Below, piece after piece: positions 42,658 to 50,659 of a DNA stretch of 64,000 nt. Position 1 is the first letter of the stretch. Each line of letters begins with the position of its first letter. The DNA is from Niallia sp. XMNu-256. GTDB lineage: Bacteria > Bacillota > Bacilli > Bacillales > Cytobacillaceae. Location: assembly GCF_036670015.1 (NCBI RefSeq), contig NZ_CP137636.1:1776501-1840500 (forward strand), given 5' to 3'. Below the pieces are notes generated by a model. It saw nothing but the letters and a program-made list of their open reading frames with translations, was not told the DNA's origin and searched no databases. A program made the position numbers and the translations under genes.

Positions 42658-42658
42658 C

Positions 42659-42760
42659 GAATTGAATGGTGCCTCACCCGTTATAAATGCCTTATGTGAA
42701 ATAATAACGTTTAATAGGCGTTATGAAGAAATAAGAGCGGTTCATGTTGGGGTAGGGTAG
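42659..42760 (+). pseudogene. Gene 3' fragment cut off by the IS3 element
   Basis: Frame starts at the IS boundary: ELNGASPVINALCEIITFNR, then RYEEIRAVHVGVG and a stop. Clearly coding but with no 5' part. Probably truncated by the insertion. Family not recognised. Confidence 0.55.
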
Positions 42761-42807
42761 AATAAAAGACTAAGAGTGTCAAATGCATTCTTTTTCAGTG
42801 GCTTCGT

Positions 42808-42825
42808 GTACCGTCCCCATGTTTC
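42808..42825 (-). repeat. REP-like palindrome, partial copy
   Basis: GTACCGTCCCCATGTTTC, the complement of one arm of the REP-like element at 48.68 kb. Confidence 0.55.
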
Positions 42826-42836
42826 TCCCAATGCTA

Positions 42837-43328
42837 CTAGCACAAAACAATGATTCTATTGGGAGTGGTTTGGGCTGGAATGCTAAATGTGGAAAAACTA
42901 TATTCAACTAGTAGGTTTCGGTTTGCAGGATACAATGTGAAGGGTTGATTGTTTTGCAATAATATTGGAGTATCACGAGAAATATTCAAATGTAGTTGAC
43001 CATCGCTACTAACTAGCTCGCGATTAAAATAGTCTACCTTTACATTTTGGTAAGGGTTATATTTTGCAACGACGAGGGCTTGATATTGTGGCGGATAAAT
43101 AAGAATGACAGGAACATTGGCATCGTAAAAACCAGTTACATAATCCCCCACTGAAACGATGACATGGTTTAGAAAATAGGTTGTTGGACTAATGACAAAG
43201 TTCACGATTAAACCATCATTACTTAGTAAGGACATTAATTTAAAGCATCCTCTTCCTTCTTCCTCTGCACCTGTAGGATAATCCTGAATCAATGTAACCC
43301 TGCCAGAAGACGAACCATATTTCCTCAT
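42837..43328 (-). CDS. Hypothetical protein, 163 aa
   Basis: ATG after GGAGGGAAA (starting RKYGSSSG); a longer frame lacks a site. GRVTLIQDYPTGAEEEGRGC, NFVISPTTYFLNHVIVSVGD, VTGFYDANVPVILIYPPQY and a C-terminal SIPAQTTPNRIIVLC. Beta-rich, OB-like alternation. I recall similar proteins in Bacilli and Clostridia without a function; a spore or exported role is speculation. Confidence 0.72.
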   Translation of the reverse strand: MRKYGSSSGRVTLIQDYPTGAEEEGRGCFKLMSLLSNDGLIVNFVISPTTYFLNHVIVSVGDYVTGFYDANVPVILIYPPQYQALVVAKYNPYQNVKVDYFNRELVSSDGQLHLNISRDTPILLQNNQPFTLYPANRNLLVEYSFSTFSIPAQTTPNRIIVLC

Positions 43329-43632
43329 CTTTTTCCCTCCATTATGATCAATCATAAATGTCATTCAATCCTATGAAATTCAAGAATCGAGGAACGTATA
43401 TTATTGGTCCTTATAAATTTTATGATGTAAGGAATGAGATATGACCGTGACAAGGTTCTAAATAACAGTTCAGGAATTCATGGCTGGGTATCTGACTGCA
43501 GACTTTGTATCATGGGTCGGCTGGAGCCTGCTGAAACCTAAAACAGAAGGGTTCCGATAGGACAGCATACTTTAATAAGGGTTTTGTATATTTATGGTAA
43601 AATTTATATTAAATTTTATATTTTAGATTAGG
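43329..43632. other. Divergent spacer
   Basis: No gene. GC-richer patch CATGGGTCGGCTGGAGCC near 43.52 kb is unlike its surroundings, possibly relic DNA. GTTTTGTATATTTATGGTAAAAT near the end may hold the promoter of the next gene. Confidence 0.35.
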
Positions 43633-44505
43633 GTGATAGCAATAGAAAAATTAGTCATGAAAAAGTGGATGGAATATTCCTCAAACTTGAATTTCGTTGG
43701 TGGACAAATAACAAAGGATGGGGTGTTACTGCTAATTGAAAGCAGCTTAAAGGAGATAGATTTTTTTCAACGTCCTATTCCGAAGAACAACTGGACCATT
43801 CGAATGATTAAAGGTGAAACGATAGAAACAATTAATTTAAAAAACGTTCCTCTTATACCGAGTGAAGTAGATGTATTTTCCGACGGCTCATTGCTAATTG
43901 TACAATCCCGTTGTCGTAAGGATGGTCATTACATTGAAAGAAATGCCAGAAGATACAATAGTAATGGGGAATTAATTGAAGCATTTACACTTGGCGATGG
44001 GATAAGCCAGGTTCAAATTGATGAAACCAATACAATTTGGGTAAGTTATTTTGATGAGGGTATTTTTGGTAATTTCGGATGGGAACAGCCTATTGGGAGT
44101 GATGGCCTTATTGCCTACACAATGAATGGGAGTAAGTTATGGAGTGCTCGTGATTATGAAATTTGTGATTGCTACGGATTGAATGTTGTAAGTTCAAATG
44201 AAGTGTATTTTTACTATTATGACGATTTAAATCTCGTCCAACTAAAGGAAATGAAGGAGTCTATTCGTTATCGGGTTGAAGGGAATGATTCCTTTCAACA
44301 ATTCATAATTGACCAAGCAGGATTAATTGGTCAAATTGATCTGTATTCACTAAAGCGTTTTCGAATTAGAAATCGTACAATTACTCCAAAAGAAAAATTG
44401 CAATTAACAGATACAAACGGCAAACGCATAAATGGACCTGTGTTCATGCGTGGTAAGTTTCTTTATGCTTATGGGAAAGATGGGGTATATACAAGGAGTT
44501 TATGA
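43633..44505 (+). CDS. Hypothetical protein, 290 aa, beta-propeller-like
   Basis: GTG start in TTAGGGTGATAG; an ATG eight codons later is possible. Regular strands with Asp/Gly turns: VDVFSDGSLLIVQSRCRKDG, ISQVQIDETNTIWVSYFDEG, GLIAYTMNGSKLWSARDY, CDCYGLNVVSSNEVYFYYYD. This repeated pattern of ~45 residues suits a soluble beta-propeller. No signal peptide. Function unknown. Confidence 0.72.
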   Translation: MIAIEKLVMKKWMEYSSNLNFVGGQITKDGVLLLIESSLKEIDFFQRPIPKNNWTIRMIKGETIETINLKNVPLIPSEVDVFSDGSLLIVQSRCRKDGHYIERNARRYNSNGELIEAFTLGDGISQVQIDETNTIWVSYFDEGIFGNFGWEQPIGSDGLIAYTMNGSKLWSARDYEICDCYGLNVVSSNEVYFYYYDDLNLVQLKEMKESIRYRVEGNDSFQQFIIDQAGLIGQIDLYSLKRFRIRNRTITPKEKLQLTDTNGKRINGPVFMRGKFLYAYGKDGVYTRSL

Positions 44506-44683
44506 AGAGTTGCACTTAAGTTAAAAGGGTAAGAGTTGGAGAAAAAAGCTGTGGCGATTTAAAAGGTGAAAAATAAACAGGGAATACGATCGAGGGAACT
44601 GAATCTAAGCTTGAAATTTGAAATCATTCCCGTTTGCTAATGGAGCAGAAAACCAGCCCCAATGTCCCTATCCTAAATTAATA

Positions 44684-44713
44684 ACGGGGAAGAAGATCAT
44701 GCATCTTCCCCGT
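44684..44713 (-). terminator. Terminator of yqeZ
   Basis: 10-bp stem ACGGGGAAGA / TCTTCCCCGT, followed on the minus strand by TTATTAATTT. Confidence 0.85.
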
Positions 44714-44727
44714 AAGTGTGAGCGAGG

Positions 44728-46038
44728 TTATATTTCTCTTACGACAATTCGCGAACCTTCAGCCTTTACCACTCTGATTTTGGCTCCTTTACGAATAAAG
44801 GCACCTTCACTGACCGCATCGATTCGTTCGTTTTCAACGAGTATGGTTCCAGCTGGACGCATGTCTGTAACCGTATAGCCTTCCATTCCAATTAATTCTA
44901 AACGGCTTTTATTCGAGATATAACCGCTTTCTGTATTCGTGGATTCGGTTAACGTGATCTTTTGGAACAGCCGCAACCTTTTCCCAAACACCTTTATTAA
45001 TAAAATAGATAGGACAATAGAAGCTGTAAAGGCGATGAGAAGAGAGATTCCCATATGAACAGCATTATCAGATGCCATAAACAAACTAGCGATAACGGCT
45101 ATAAAACCGAGAATCCCCGCAATGCCTCCAGAGATAACAAACTCTAATAGGATGAGACCCAATCCGATGATAAATAAAATTAGTGATTCAAAACCCGTAA
45201 GCCCTGCGATGAGATGTCCAAAAAAGAATAGAAGCAGTGCAGACAATCCGATAAATCCTGGAATACCGAAACCTGGTGAGAATAGTTCCATGACAATCCC
45301 CACGCTGCCAATCGTCAGTAAGATCGAATAAACAATTGGATTTGTAATAAAGCGGGCAATTTTTTCGGCAAAGCTTACCTCAAGTGGACGTACTTCCGCG
45401 TCGGAATAGCCTAGTAGATCGAGCAACTCATCAAAATTATTAACAATTCCTTCCGCATAATTAACTTCTAAAGCCTGCTCAGAGGTTAGTGTTAATAATT
45501 TTCCTTTTTCGGCTCCATACTCGGGTAAATCGACACTTTCGTCTGCCATTGCCAATGCATAAATAGGATCCCGATCAGCATGCTTGGCTGCGTTTTTCAT
45601 TTCGGCAAACCAATAGGATTCTGCTTTCTTTCCAGCTGTATTCCCCTGCACATCAATAATGGCAGCCGATCCCATCGTTCCTCCTTTTACCATATAAATT
45701 TCATCCATATTCAGTGAAATATAGGCACCAGCAGATAACGCTTGGTTATTAATAAAAGCAACTGTCTTGATCGGGGTGGAGGTTAGCAACTTGCCAATAT
45801 CAGCCGCCGCATCTACTGCTCCACCAGGTGTATGAATTTCAAATATAATGGCGTCAGCATGATTTTGTTCAGCCGTTTCAACAGCCCTTTTCAAAAAGGC
45901 GTACAATCCCTTTTCCACTGTTTCTTCAATCGGTACAACATAAACAACTTCCCCTTTAGCAGAGCTATCCACGGGAAGCATCATAAATAAAAAGCCCAAG
46001 AACAAGCATAGAATGAAAAACAGGCGAATTCGTTTCAA
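44728..46038 (-). CDS. yqeZ: NfeD-family membrane-bound ClpP-class serine protease
   Basis: 436 residues, as B. subtilis YqeZ. Signal peptide; an N-terminal ClpP-class domain with IIFEIHTPGGAVDAA, nucleophile Ser in NNQALSAGAYISL and Lys in QGNTAGKKAESYW; about five membrane helices; a C-terminal OB-fold (GMEGYTVTDMRPAGTILVEN). Works with flotillins in membrane-domain quality control. Usually followed by floA (yqfA); here a terminator comes at once. TTG start after GGAGGG. Confidence 0.93.
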   Translation of the reverse strand: MKRIRLFFILCLFLGFLFMMLPVDSSAKGEVVYVVPIEETVEKGLYAFLKRAVETAEQNHADAIIFEIHTPGGAVDAAADIGKLLTSTPIKTVAFINNQALSAGAYISLNMDEIYMVKGGTMGSAAIIDVQGNTAGKKAESYWFAEMKNAAKHADRDPIYALAMADESVDLPEYGAEKGKLLTLTSEQALEVNYAEGIVNNFDELLDLLGYSDAEVRPLEVSFAEKIARFITNPIVYSILLTIGSVGIVMELFSPGFGIPGFIGLSALLLFFFGHLIAGLTGFESLILFIIGLGLILLEFVISGGIAGILGFIAVIASLFMASDNAVHMGISLLIAFTASIVLSILLIKVFGKRLRLFQKITLTESTNTESGYISNKSRLELIGMEGYTVTDMRPAGTILVENERIDAVSEGAFIRKGAKIRVVKAEGSRIVVREI

Positions 46039-46473
46039 ACCTTATCTATCCCTCCTTATATTTAATGGGTAAAACATACGGTAAAATATAGAAAAATGTC
46101 CTCCATCAAAAGCAGTATTTTATTACTCTATTCATCTTATTCCCAATAAACCAAACGCTACTACCATCTTATCATATTTATGTTTGAAACTAGATTCCCT
46201 CTAGCGATTTCCTTTTGAATAAATCGACTACTTGTGGGAGATCAGGAAAGTGTCTTTCTTCATGAATTGAAGAGTAAATAGGTCGACCTAATAAGTTGGT
46301 ATTTGTTAAAAGAAAAGAACTTGGAGTTAATTGAAATGAAAAAGTTACAGCACGAAGCAATAAACAAGAGAAGCGTGCAAAAAGGGTGTCAATCATATGT
46401 AATACATTAATAATTTCATTATTAAGAAAATAGGTTGTTTATGGAAAAGTATAACGAAAAGGAGTGCTAAAAA
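46039..46473. other. Spacer with a doubtful minus-strand frame
   Basis: A minus-strand frame at 46190-46396 (68 codons) reads LLTNTNLLGRPIYSSIHEER, then HFPDLPQVVDLFKRKSLEGI, which looks protein-like, but it has no ribosome site. It may be a relic. Otherwise only promoter-like AT-rich DNA. Confidence 0.35.
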
Positions 46474-46662
46474 GTGAAAAATAAAACGCGAATAATTATT
46501 GCCCTGATTGGTAGTTTTCTTGTTTTTGCTATTGGTATGTTTAGAATGCTTACTGAATCACTTTCTCAAGCACCTATGTTTGTAGCCCATGTTTTCGCAA
46601 TTACTGGTTTTATTGGAATTGTTGCAAACGGAATAATGCTAAGAAAAGCACAATCTAATTAG
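46474..46662 (+). CDS. Small two-helix membrane protein, 62 aa
   Basis: GTG start after AAAGGAGTGC. Helices IIIALIGSFLVFAIGMF and FVAHVFAITGFIGIVANGIM separated by LTESLSQAP. Unknown role. Confidence 0.75.
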   Translation: MKNKTRIIIALIGSFLVFAIGMFRMLTESLSQAPMFVAHVFAITGFIGIVANGIMLRKAQSN

Positions 46663-46756
46663 ACAAAATAAACCTAGGTTCCTAAAATGAAACACTTTTT
46701 GATTGTTGTAGATAAGTAGTCTAATTCCTCCGGACTAAACGGAGGGATTGGACTTT

Positions 46757-46905
46757 TTTTGATGAAGTTGACGACATGTGCTGTGAAGCGTGTATAAACT
46801 CAGTTGAAAGGAGAGGGTCTATTGGAATAATTCCAACAAAAAAGTAACTTACAGTAAGACCTTTCGGAACATAATAGCCAATCCTCAAATTTCTCTCTTA
46901 AAAAT
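46757..46905 (+). repeat. Relic of the small Cys-Cys protein gene (copy of 27.46 kb)
   Basis: About 150 bp related to 27462-27612: TTTGATGAAGTTGACGACAT, GTTGAAAGGA, GGAATAATTCCAACA, TTTCGGAA and ATCCTCA. The frame (FDEVDDMCCEACINSVERRG) is shorter and lacks the N-terminus. A weak AATTAGGC-type hairpin precedes it at 46.72 kb. Confidence 0.55.
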
Positions 46906-46906
46906 A

Positions 46907-47160
46907 AAGAAGTTGGTGAAAAAACATTTTATCTTTCGCCAACTTCTTTGTCGTTTTATTTCTTAGCGAAAAAGCCAGGCGAAAGGCTAGCCAATCTAAA
47001 CAACATCCCATGAAGTTGCAAGGAGTCTCCAAACGAAGGACAATTGAATAATTTTTTATTGCTCAATATTTTCTTATCGACAAGTTCAGAATTCCGTACT
47101 CCAGATGCTGCTGAATGGATAAGTATTTCTATGTTACTGGGACGATAACCCTTTGTCCCA
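46907..47160 (-). repeat. Hairpin plus decayed ORF shared with 15.45 kb
   Basis: An 11-bp stem AAAGAAGTTGG / CCAACTTCTTT, then on the minus strand an open frame ending SLQLHGMLFRLASLSPGFFA. Further upstream it reads NKVRGTKGYRPSNIEILIHS, reminiscent of a transposase-like N-terminal segment, but with no start site. The last ~200 bp match the relic at 15.45 kb, where the frame is broken. Confidence 0.45.
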
Positions 47161-47285
47161 CGAACTTTGTTTGGCATCGTGTTTATGATAGAATTTAAGA
47201 AATCTAGTGTAGAAGAGTATAGCAATTAAGCGTGCTATAGCCCTTTTCTATGATGAGCTTTAATCGACTACGAAAGGTAAAATTT

Positions 47286-47657
47286 ATGAAAAAAAATATT
47301 GGTTTAGCATTGGCTGTCGTTTTTTGGACATTTGTTGCATTTATGCATGCAGGAATTAACATCTATATTCCGAGCTCTTATATTGCAGTGATGATGTTGA
47401 CAAATGCGATATTTGCTTTCTTTTCAATCTTTGTTCAGCGTCTAGTCATGGTTTTATATGAAGTAAACGTGTTTGAAGAACCAAAAAGTATTTCTGGATA
47501 TTTCTCTAAGTATACTGCTATCTTCACATCTGGTGTAAATTATTACGTTCAGGATGTGTTAAGCAGGCTCCCTTTTATATTGAATAAATTAGGGAGTTTA
47601 CTCTTTTTTGTTTTATTATTTTTAACAGGAGTATTGGTGGGGGGGATTTTTTTCTAA
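47286..47657 (+). CDS. Membrane protein, 123 aa
   Basis: Four predicted helices (IGLALAVVFWTFVAFMHAGI, YIAVMMLTNAIFAFFSIFVQ, two near the end with LLFFVLLFLTGVLVGGIFF). The ATG has a weak AAAGGT site; a longer frame starts 12 codons earlier without one. 47 bp before the next unknown gene, so possibly an operon. Confidence 0.7.
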   Translation: MKKNIGLALAVVFWTFVAFMHAGINIYIPSSYIAVMMLTNAIFAFFSIFVQRLVMVLYEVNVFEEPKSISGYFSKYTAIFTSGVNYYVQDVLSRLPFILNKLGSLLFFVLLFLTGVLVGGIFF

Positions 47658-47704
47658 TTAATGACACTTAATCATCTACTAAGCTAGTTGGAGGAGAAAC
47701 GGAT

Positions 47705-48730
47705 ATGGAACAAGGCCAAAGGATTCGTATTTCTGCACATGATTTTATAGCAGTTCTTGCTCATTCAGGATCAGTAAAAAGAGCAAAGGAATTTGCCAAA
47801 GAAAGTAATTTCTCAAAAAAACAAATACAACAGATAAATAAAACCCATCCAGAAACAAACATCTCGGATTCACTAGGACAAATAGTAAAGACCGTATTAG
47901 GAGCCAGCAAAATGATCAAACTTGAAAATAAGGATCAATTCCTGCTGTTTTACCCTAATCAACAAGGGGGAGGAGGCATTCTTGAATATATACATAATGG
48001 ACATTACGAGTTTACTACGTGTCCTTCATTCAAGGATTTGAATGATGTTATTTGTGAATTTTATGGACTCAACCCTACAGCTGAAGAGGATCCTGTGAAG
48101 ATTAACATAGAGATATCCAACGATATGTATGATCACCTCCATTACATGAGTCCTGCCGATTTGCATGAAATGATGAATGATGAAAAAATTGAAATCCAAA
48201 ACCGTCAATTTCTAGGTGATTTTAAAAGAAATAATCAACAAGTTTCCAAGATTGTTTTTAAAAAGAGAACTAACGAAAGAAGTACCATGCAAGAAGATTT
48301 GGTGCTGCTTTTTGTTCAGGGTGAGGACTATATTTGGCATCTAGATTACGAAGAATCTATCAATGATCAAATCTTTCTAAGGAGCAATAGTGTAAGTAAG
48401 TATATATATGTATTACAGAAGATTTATAATGATTTTTTTCAAGATGAAACCCCCGCTTTGAAGAAAACTTCCAGTAAACCTAAACAAGAGGAAGATCGAA
48501 TTTCTTTTAAACGAGGATTGTCATTCTTTTGGAAAAGTAATCTAGCGTTATTAATCGTCATTTTATGCTTCAATATCAACAGTTCCAGCTGGAGTGAAAG
48601 CGCCGGTAATCTTCTTCTACTATTTGTTCTTCTATGGGAAGCATTCATCATCCTATTATCCCTTATTGCCTGCCTCAAAAGGAAACATGGGGACGGTTCT
48701 CGCGTTTCAAAATTTCCTTTTGAAACATGA
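47705..48730 (+). CDS. Hypothetical membrane-anchored protein, 3' end replaced by a REP-like element
   Basis: 341 residues; ATG after TTGGAGGAG. Large soluble N-terminal part starting with a helix-turn-helix-like segment (LAHSGSVKRAKEFAKESNFS), two beta-rich domains, and two C-terminal membrane helices (LALLIVILCFNIN; LLLLFVLLWEAFIILLSLIA). The last ~15 residues (KHGDGSRVSKFPFET) are encoded by a REP-like palindrome. A coding fragment just after it looks like the lost natural C-terminus. Function unknown. Confidence 0.75.
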   Translation: MEQGQRIRISAHDFIAVLAHSGSVKRAKEFAKESNFSKKQIQQINKTHPETNISDSLGQIVKTVLGASKMIKLENKDQFLLFYPNQQGGGGILEYIHNGHYEFTTCPSFKDLNDVICEFYGLNPTAEEDPVKINIEISNDMYDHLHYMSPADLHEMMNDEKIEIQNRQFLGDFKRNNQQVSKIVFKKRTNERSTMQEDLVLLFVQGEDYIWHLDYEESINDQIFLRSNSVSKYIYVLQKIYNDFFQDETPALKKTSSKPKQEEDRISFKRGLSFFWKSNLALLIVILCFNINSSSWSESAGNLLLLFVLLWEAFIILLSLIACLKRKHGDGSRVSKFPFET

Positions 48731-48749
48731 GTACCGTCCCTTGTTTCAC
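48682..48749. repeat. REP-like palindrome inserted at an ORF end
   Basis: Two inverted 26-27-bp arms, each GAAAC...GGGACGGT...CTC...GTTTC, separated by AAAATTTCCTTTT-type loop DNA; each arm is itself flanked by GAAAC/GTTTC. Single arms occur at 50.12 and 3.78 kb and a partial one at 42.81 kb. Confidence 0.8.
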
Positions 48750-48750
48750 A

Positions 48751-48840
48751 GATCACCTTTATAACATCATTAGGGAATTGGAAAACGCTGCAAACGAGGT
48801 TGATAGAGTCAGAGAAGAGCTTGAAAGACAAAGGCACTAG
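48751..48840 (+). pseudogene. Orphaned C-terminal coding fragment
   Basis: Directly after the palindrome: DHLYNIIRELENAANEVDRV, then REELERQRH and a stop, a coiled-coil end. It is in a different frame from the preceding ORF and has no start, as expected if the element split a longer gene. Confidence 0.6.
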
Positions 48841-48901
48841 AGAGAGTAGCTAGGTTAAACGAGAAGTAGGTATATTATTAACTGTATGAATGGGTGATGT
48901 A

Positions 48902-49037
48902 AATGGCGGACAACAAGAGAAAAGATGACAATGGGAAAAAGGGGCATGATGATAATTGGATGCCAGGCTGTGTGGACTTTTTTATAATGCCGATTCAGGT
49001 TTTAATTGTAGGATCCCAACTATTAAATCTGGTTTAA
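48902..49037 (+). CDS. Possible small protein, ~44 aa
   Basis: MADNKRKDDNGKKGHDDNW followed by a hydrophobic segment CVDFFIMPIQVLIVG. A weak GGGTGAT site precedes it. The end coordinate was read by eye and may be off by a base. Confidence 0.4.
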
Positions 49038-49075
49038 TCGATAAAGAGGATAAGCTAAATAAAGAGAAACTTCCA

Positions 49076-49140
49076 TCAATCAGTGTTTTTTCCATCCTTC
49101 CACTGACTGTCGGTTAGTCAAGCAGAGCCTGATTGTTTTA
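49076..49140 (-). repeat. Element shared with 56.2 kb
   Basis: On the minus strand: CAATCAGGCTCTGCTTGACT, AACC, a short insertion, TCAGTGG, then CACTGATTGATGGAAGTTT. The copy at 56209-56275 has the same order. Contains an imperfect hairpin. Confidence 0.5.
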
Positions 49141-49253
49141 TCTAATGGCTGAAAGTTTACTTTATCGTTTTAAGAAAAAATTAATTCAATGGTATACTTA
49201 ATTAGAATTAGTTTTTGGAATTACAGATATTTTTAAAATAGGAGACGATTTGA

Positions 49254-50084
49254 TTGGTTAAAAGTTTACAGGATATAACCACCCTACATAATGGAGTAAA
49301 AATGCCTTGGTTTGGGCTTGGGGTCTATTTATCTGAAGAAGGACAAGAAACGATCGATGCGGTTAAAGAAGCGATAAAGGCTGGATATCGCAGCATCGAT
49401 ACAGCAGCTTTCTACAGAAATGAGGAAAGCGTTGGACAAGCGATTAAAGAAGTTGAAGTTCCTCGTGAACAATTATTTATCACGACAAAGGTTTGGAACT
49501 CCGATCAAGGTTATGATTCTACTCTAGCTGCTTTTAATGAAAGTTTGAAAAAGCTAGATCTAGATTATATTGATTTGTACTTGATTCATTGGCCGGTTAA
49601 AGAAAAATATAAGGAAACATGGAAGGCGCTGGAAACTTTATATAAGGAAGGCAAGGTCCGAGCAATTGGGGTTTGTAACTTCCAAATTCATCATTTAGAG
49701 GATTTATTAGCAGATGCTGAAATTGCCCCTATGGTGAATCAGGTGGAATGCCATCCTCGATTAACTCAAAAAGAATTACTGAGCTACTGTCAAGAACATC
49801 AAATTCAATTAGAAGCATGGTCACCATTGGGTCGTGGCAGAATGCTAGAAGAACCAACATTAAAAGAACTTGCAGCTAAATATAATAAATCAGTTGCCCA
49901 AATCATCCTCCGCTGGAATTTACAATGTGGCATTGTGACGATCCCTAAATCCGTCAAAAAACAACGAATCATTGAAAATGCAGATATCTTTGATTTTGAA
50001 CTAACGAAAGAAGATATGAACACAATCGATTCCATGAATACTAACCACAGAAATGGTCCAGACCCAGATAATTTCAATTTATAA
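49254..50084 (+). CDS. yvgN: Aldo/keto reductase (YvgN-type glyoxal reductase)
   Basis: 276 residues, the exact length of B. subtilis YvgN. AKR tetrad in order: SIDTA (Asp), AAFYRNE (Tyr), ITTKVW (Lys), LIHWPVK (His). NADPH-binding C-terminal [19 protein letters not shown]. It reduces methylglyoxal and glyoxal with NADPH, detoxifying glycolytic by-products. TTG start after AGGAGACG. A REP-like arm lies 35 bp downstream in place of a normal terminator. Confidence 0.93.
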   Translation: MVKSLQDITTLHNGVKMPWFGLGVYLSEEGQETIDAVKEAIKAGYRSIDTAAFYRNEESVGQAIKEVEVPREQLFITTKVWNSDQGYDSTLAAFNESLKKLDLDYIDLYLIHWPVKEKYKETWKALETLYKEGKVRAIGVCNFQIHHLEDLLADAEIAPMVNQVECHPRLTQKELLSYCQEHQIQLEAWSPLGRGRMLEEPTLKELAAKYNKSVAQIILRWNLQCGIVTIPKSVKKQRIIENADIFDFELTKEDMNTIDSMNTNHRNGPDPDNFNL

Positions 50085-50118
50085 TGAAACATAGGGCTGG
50101 TTCTGGCCAAGTGTCAAT

Positions 50119-50145
50119 GAAACATGGGGACGGTTCTCGCGTTTC
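50119..50145 (+). repeat. REP-like palindrome, single arm
   Basis: A 27-bp unit identical to the left arm at 48.68 kb (GAAACATGGGGACGG, then TTCTCGCGTTTC). A degraded second arm with GAAACATCAGAACCG follows at about 50.17 kb. Confidence 0.75.
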
Positions 50146-50659
50146 ACTTGTTGCCCAATCGTGATATGGGTGAAACATCAGAACCGAACGAGGCCGCTGA
50201 AAACTTTATATAAAGAGCGGTTTTAAAATGTATTCAATGAAAGAGTAGCTTATATAACTACTTACTCGATATGTAAATAGTTATATGAGCTTATTGACTT
50301 GGTGAATAAACAAATCAAGGACTACAGAATATATTGTACAGTCTTGAAATCATTGAAATGTTTACAGCCAAAACAGCGGACCGTCGCTGAAATGGTTTTG
50401 ACCGTTGAATGACGAAAAATATAATTTACCAAAAAATGACAGGTTGTTTACCAAATCAAACTTTTGATGAAAAGATAAAAAGCATAGTTTTGAAAACGAA
50501 AATGTTCAAGTTGTTATAAACATTTGATTGATTTTCAATAAGGTTCGTCTTCCACAAACGGACCCTTAGAATCAACGGTACCTTGCATTGAACAGCTTTC
50601 TGATAAGGTTTGGTACCTTGTAATTCGGGTATAAAGGAATTATTAAAGGAGTGTACATA
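50146..50659. other. Long spacer before yhcX
   Basis: No gene. At about 50.19 kb, GCTGAAAACTTTATATAA resembles an internal piece of yvgN (GCTGGAAACTTTATATAA), possibly a relic. A direct repeat GGTACCTTG occurs at 50.58 and 50.61 kb close to the next gene, and could be regulatory. Confidence 0.4.

Noticed and set aside
46190-46396. 68-codon minus-strand frame as a firm CDS
   Set aside because: Protein-like in part but lacks any ribosome site; kept only as a note in the spacer entry.
50577-50640. Possible T-box-like leader before yhcX (repeated GGTACCTTG)
   Set aside because: No specifier loop, no TGGNACCGCG antiterminator bulge and no terminator follows, so a T-box is not supported.
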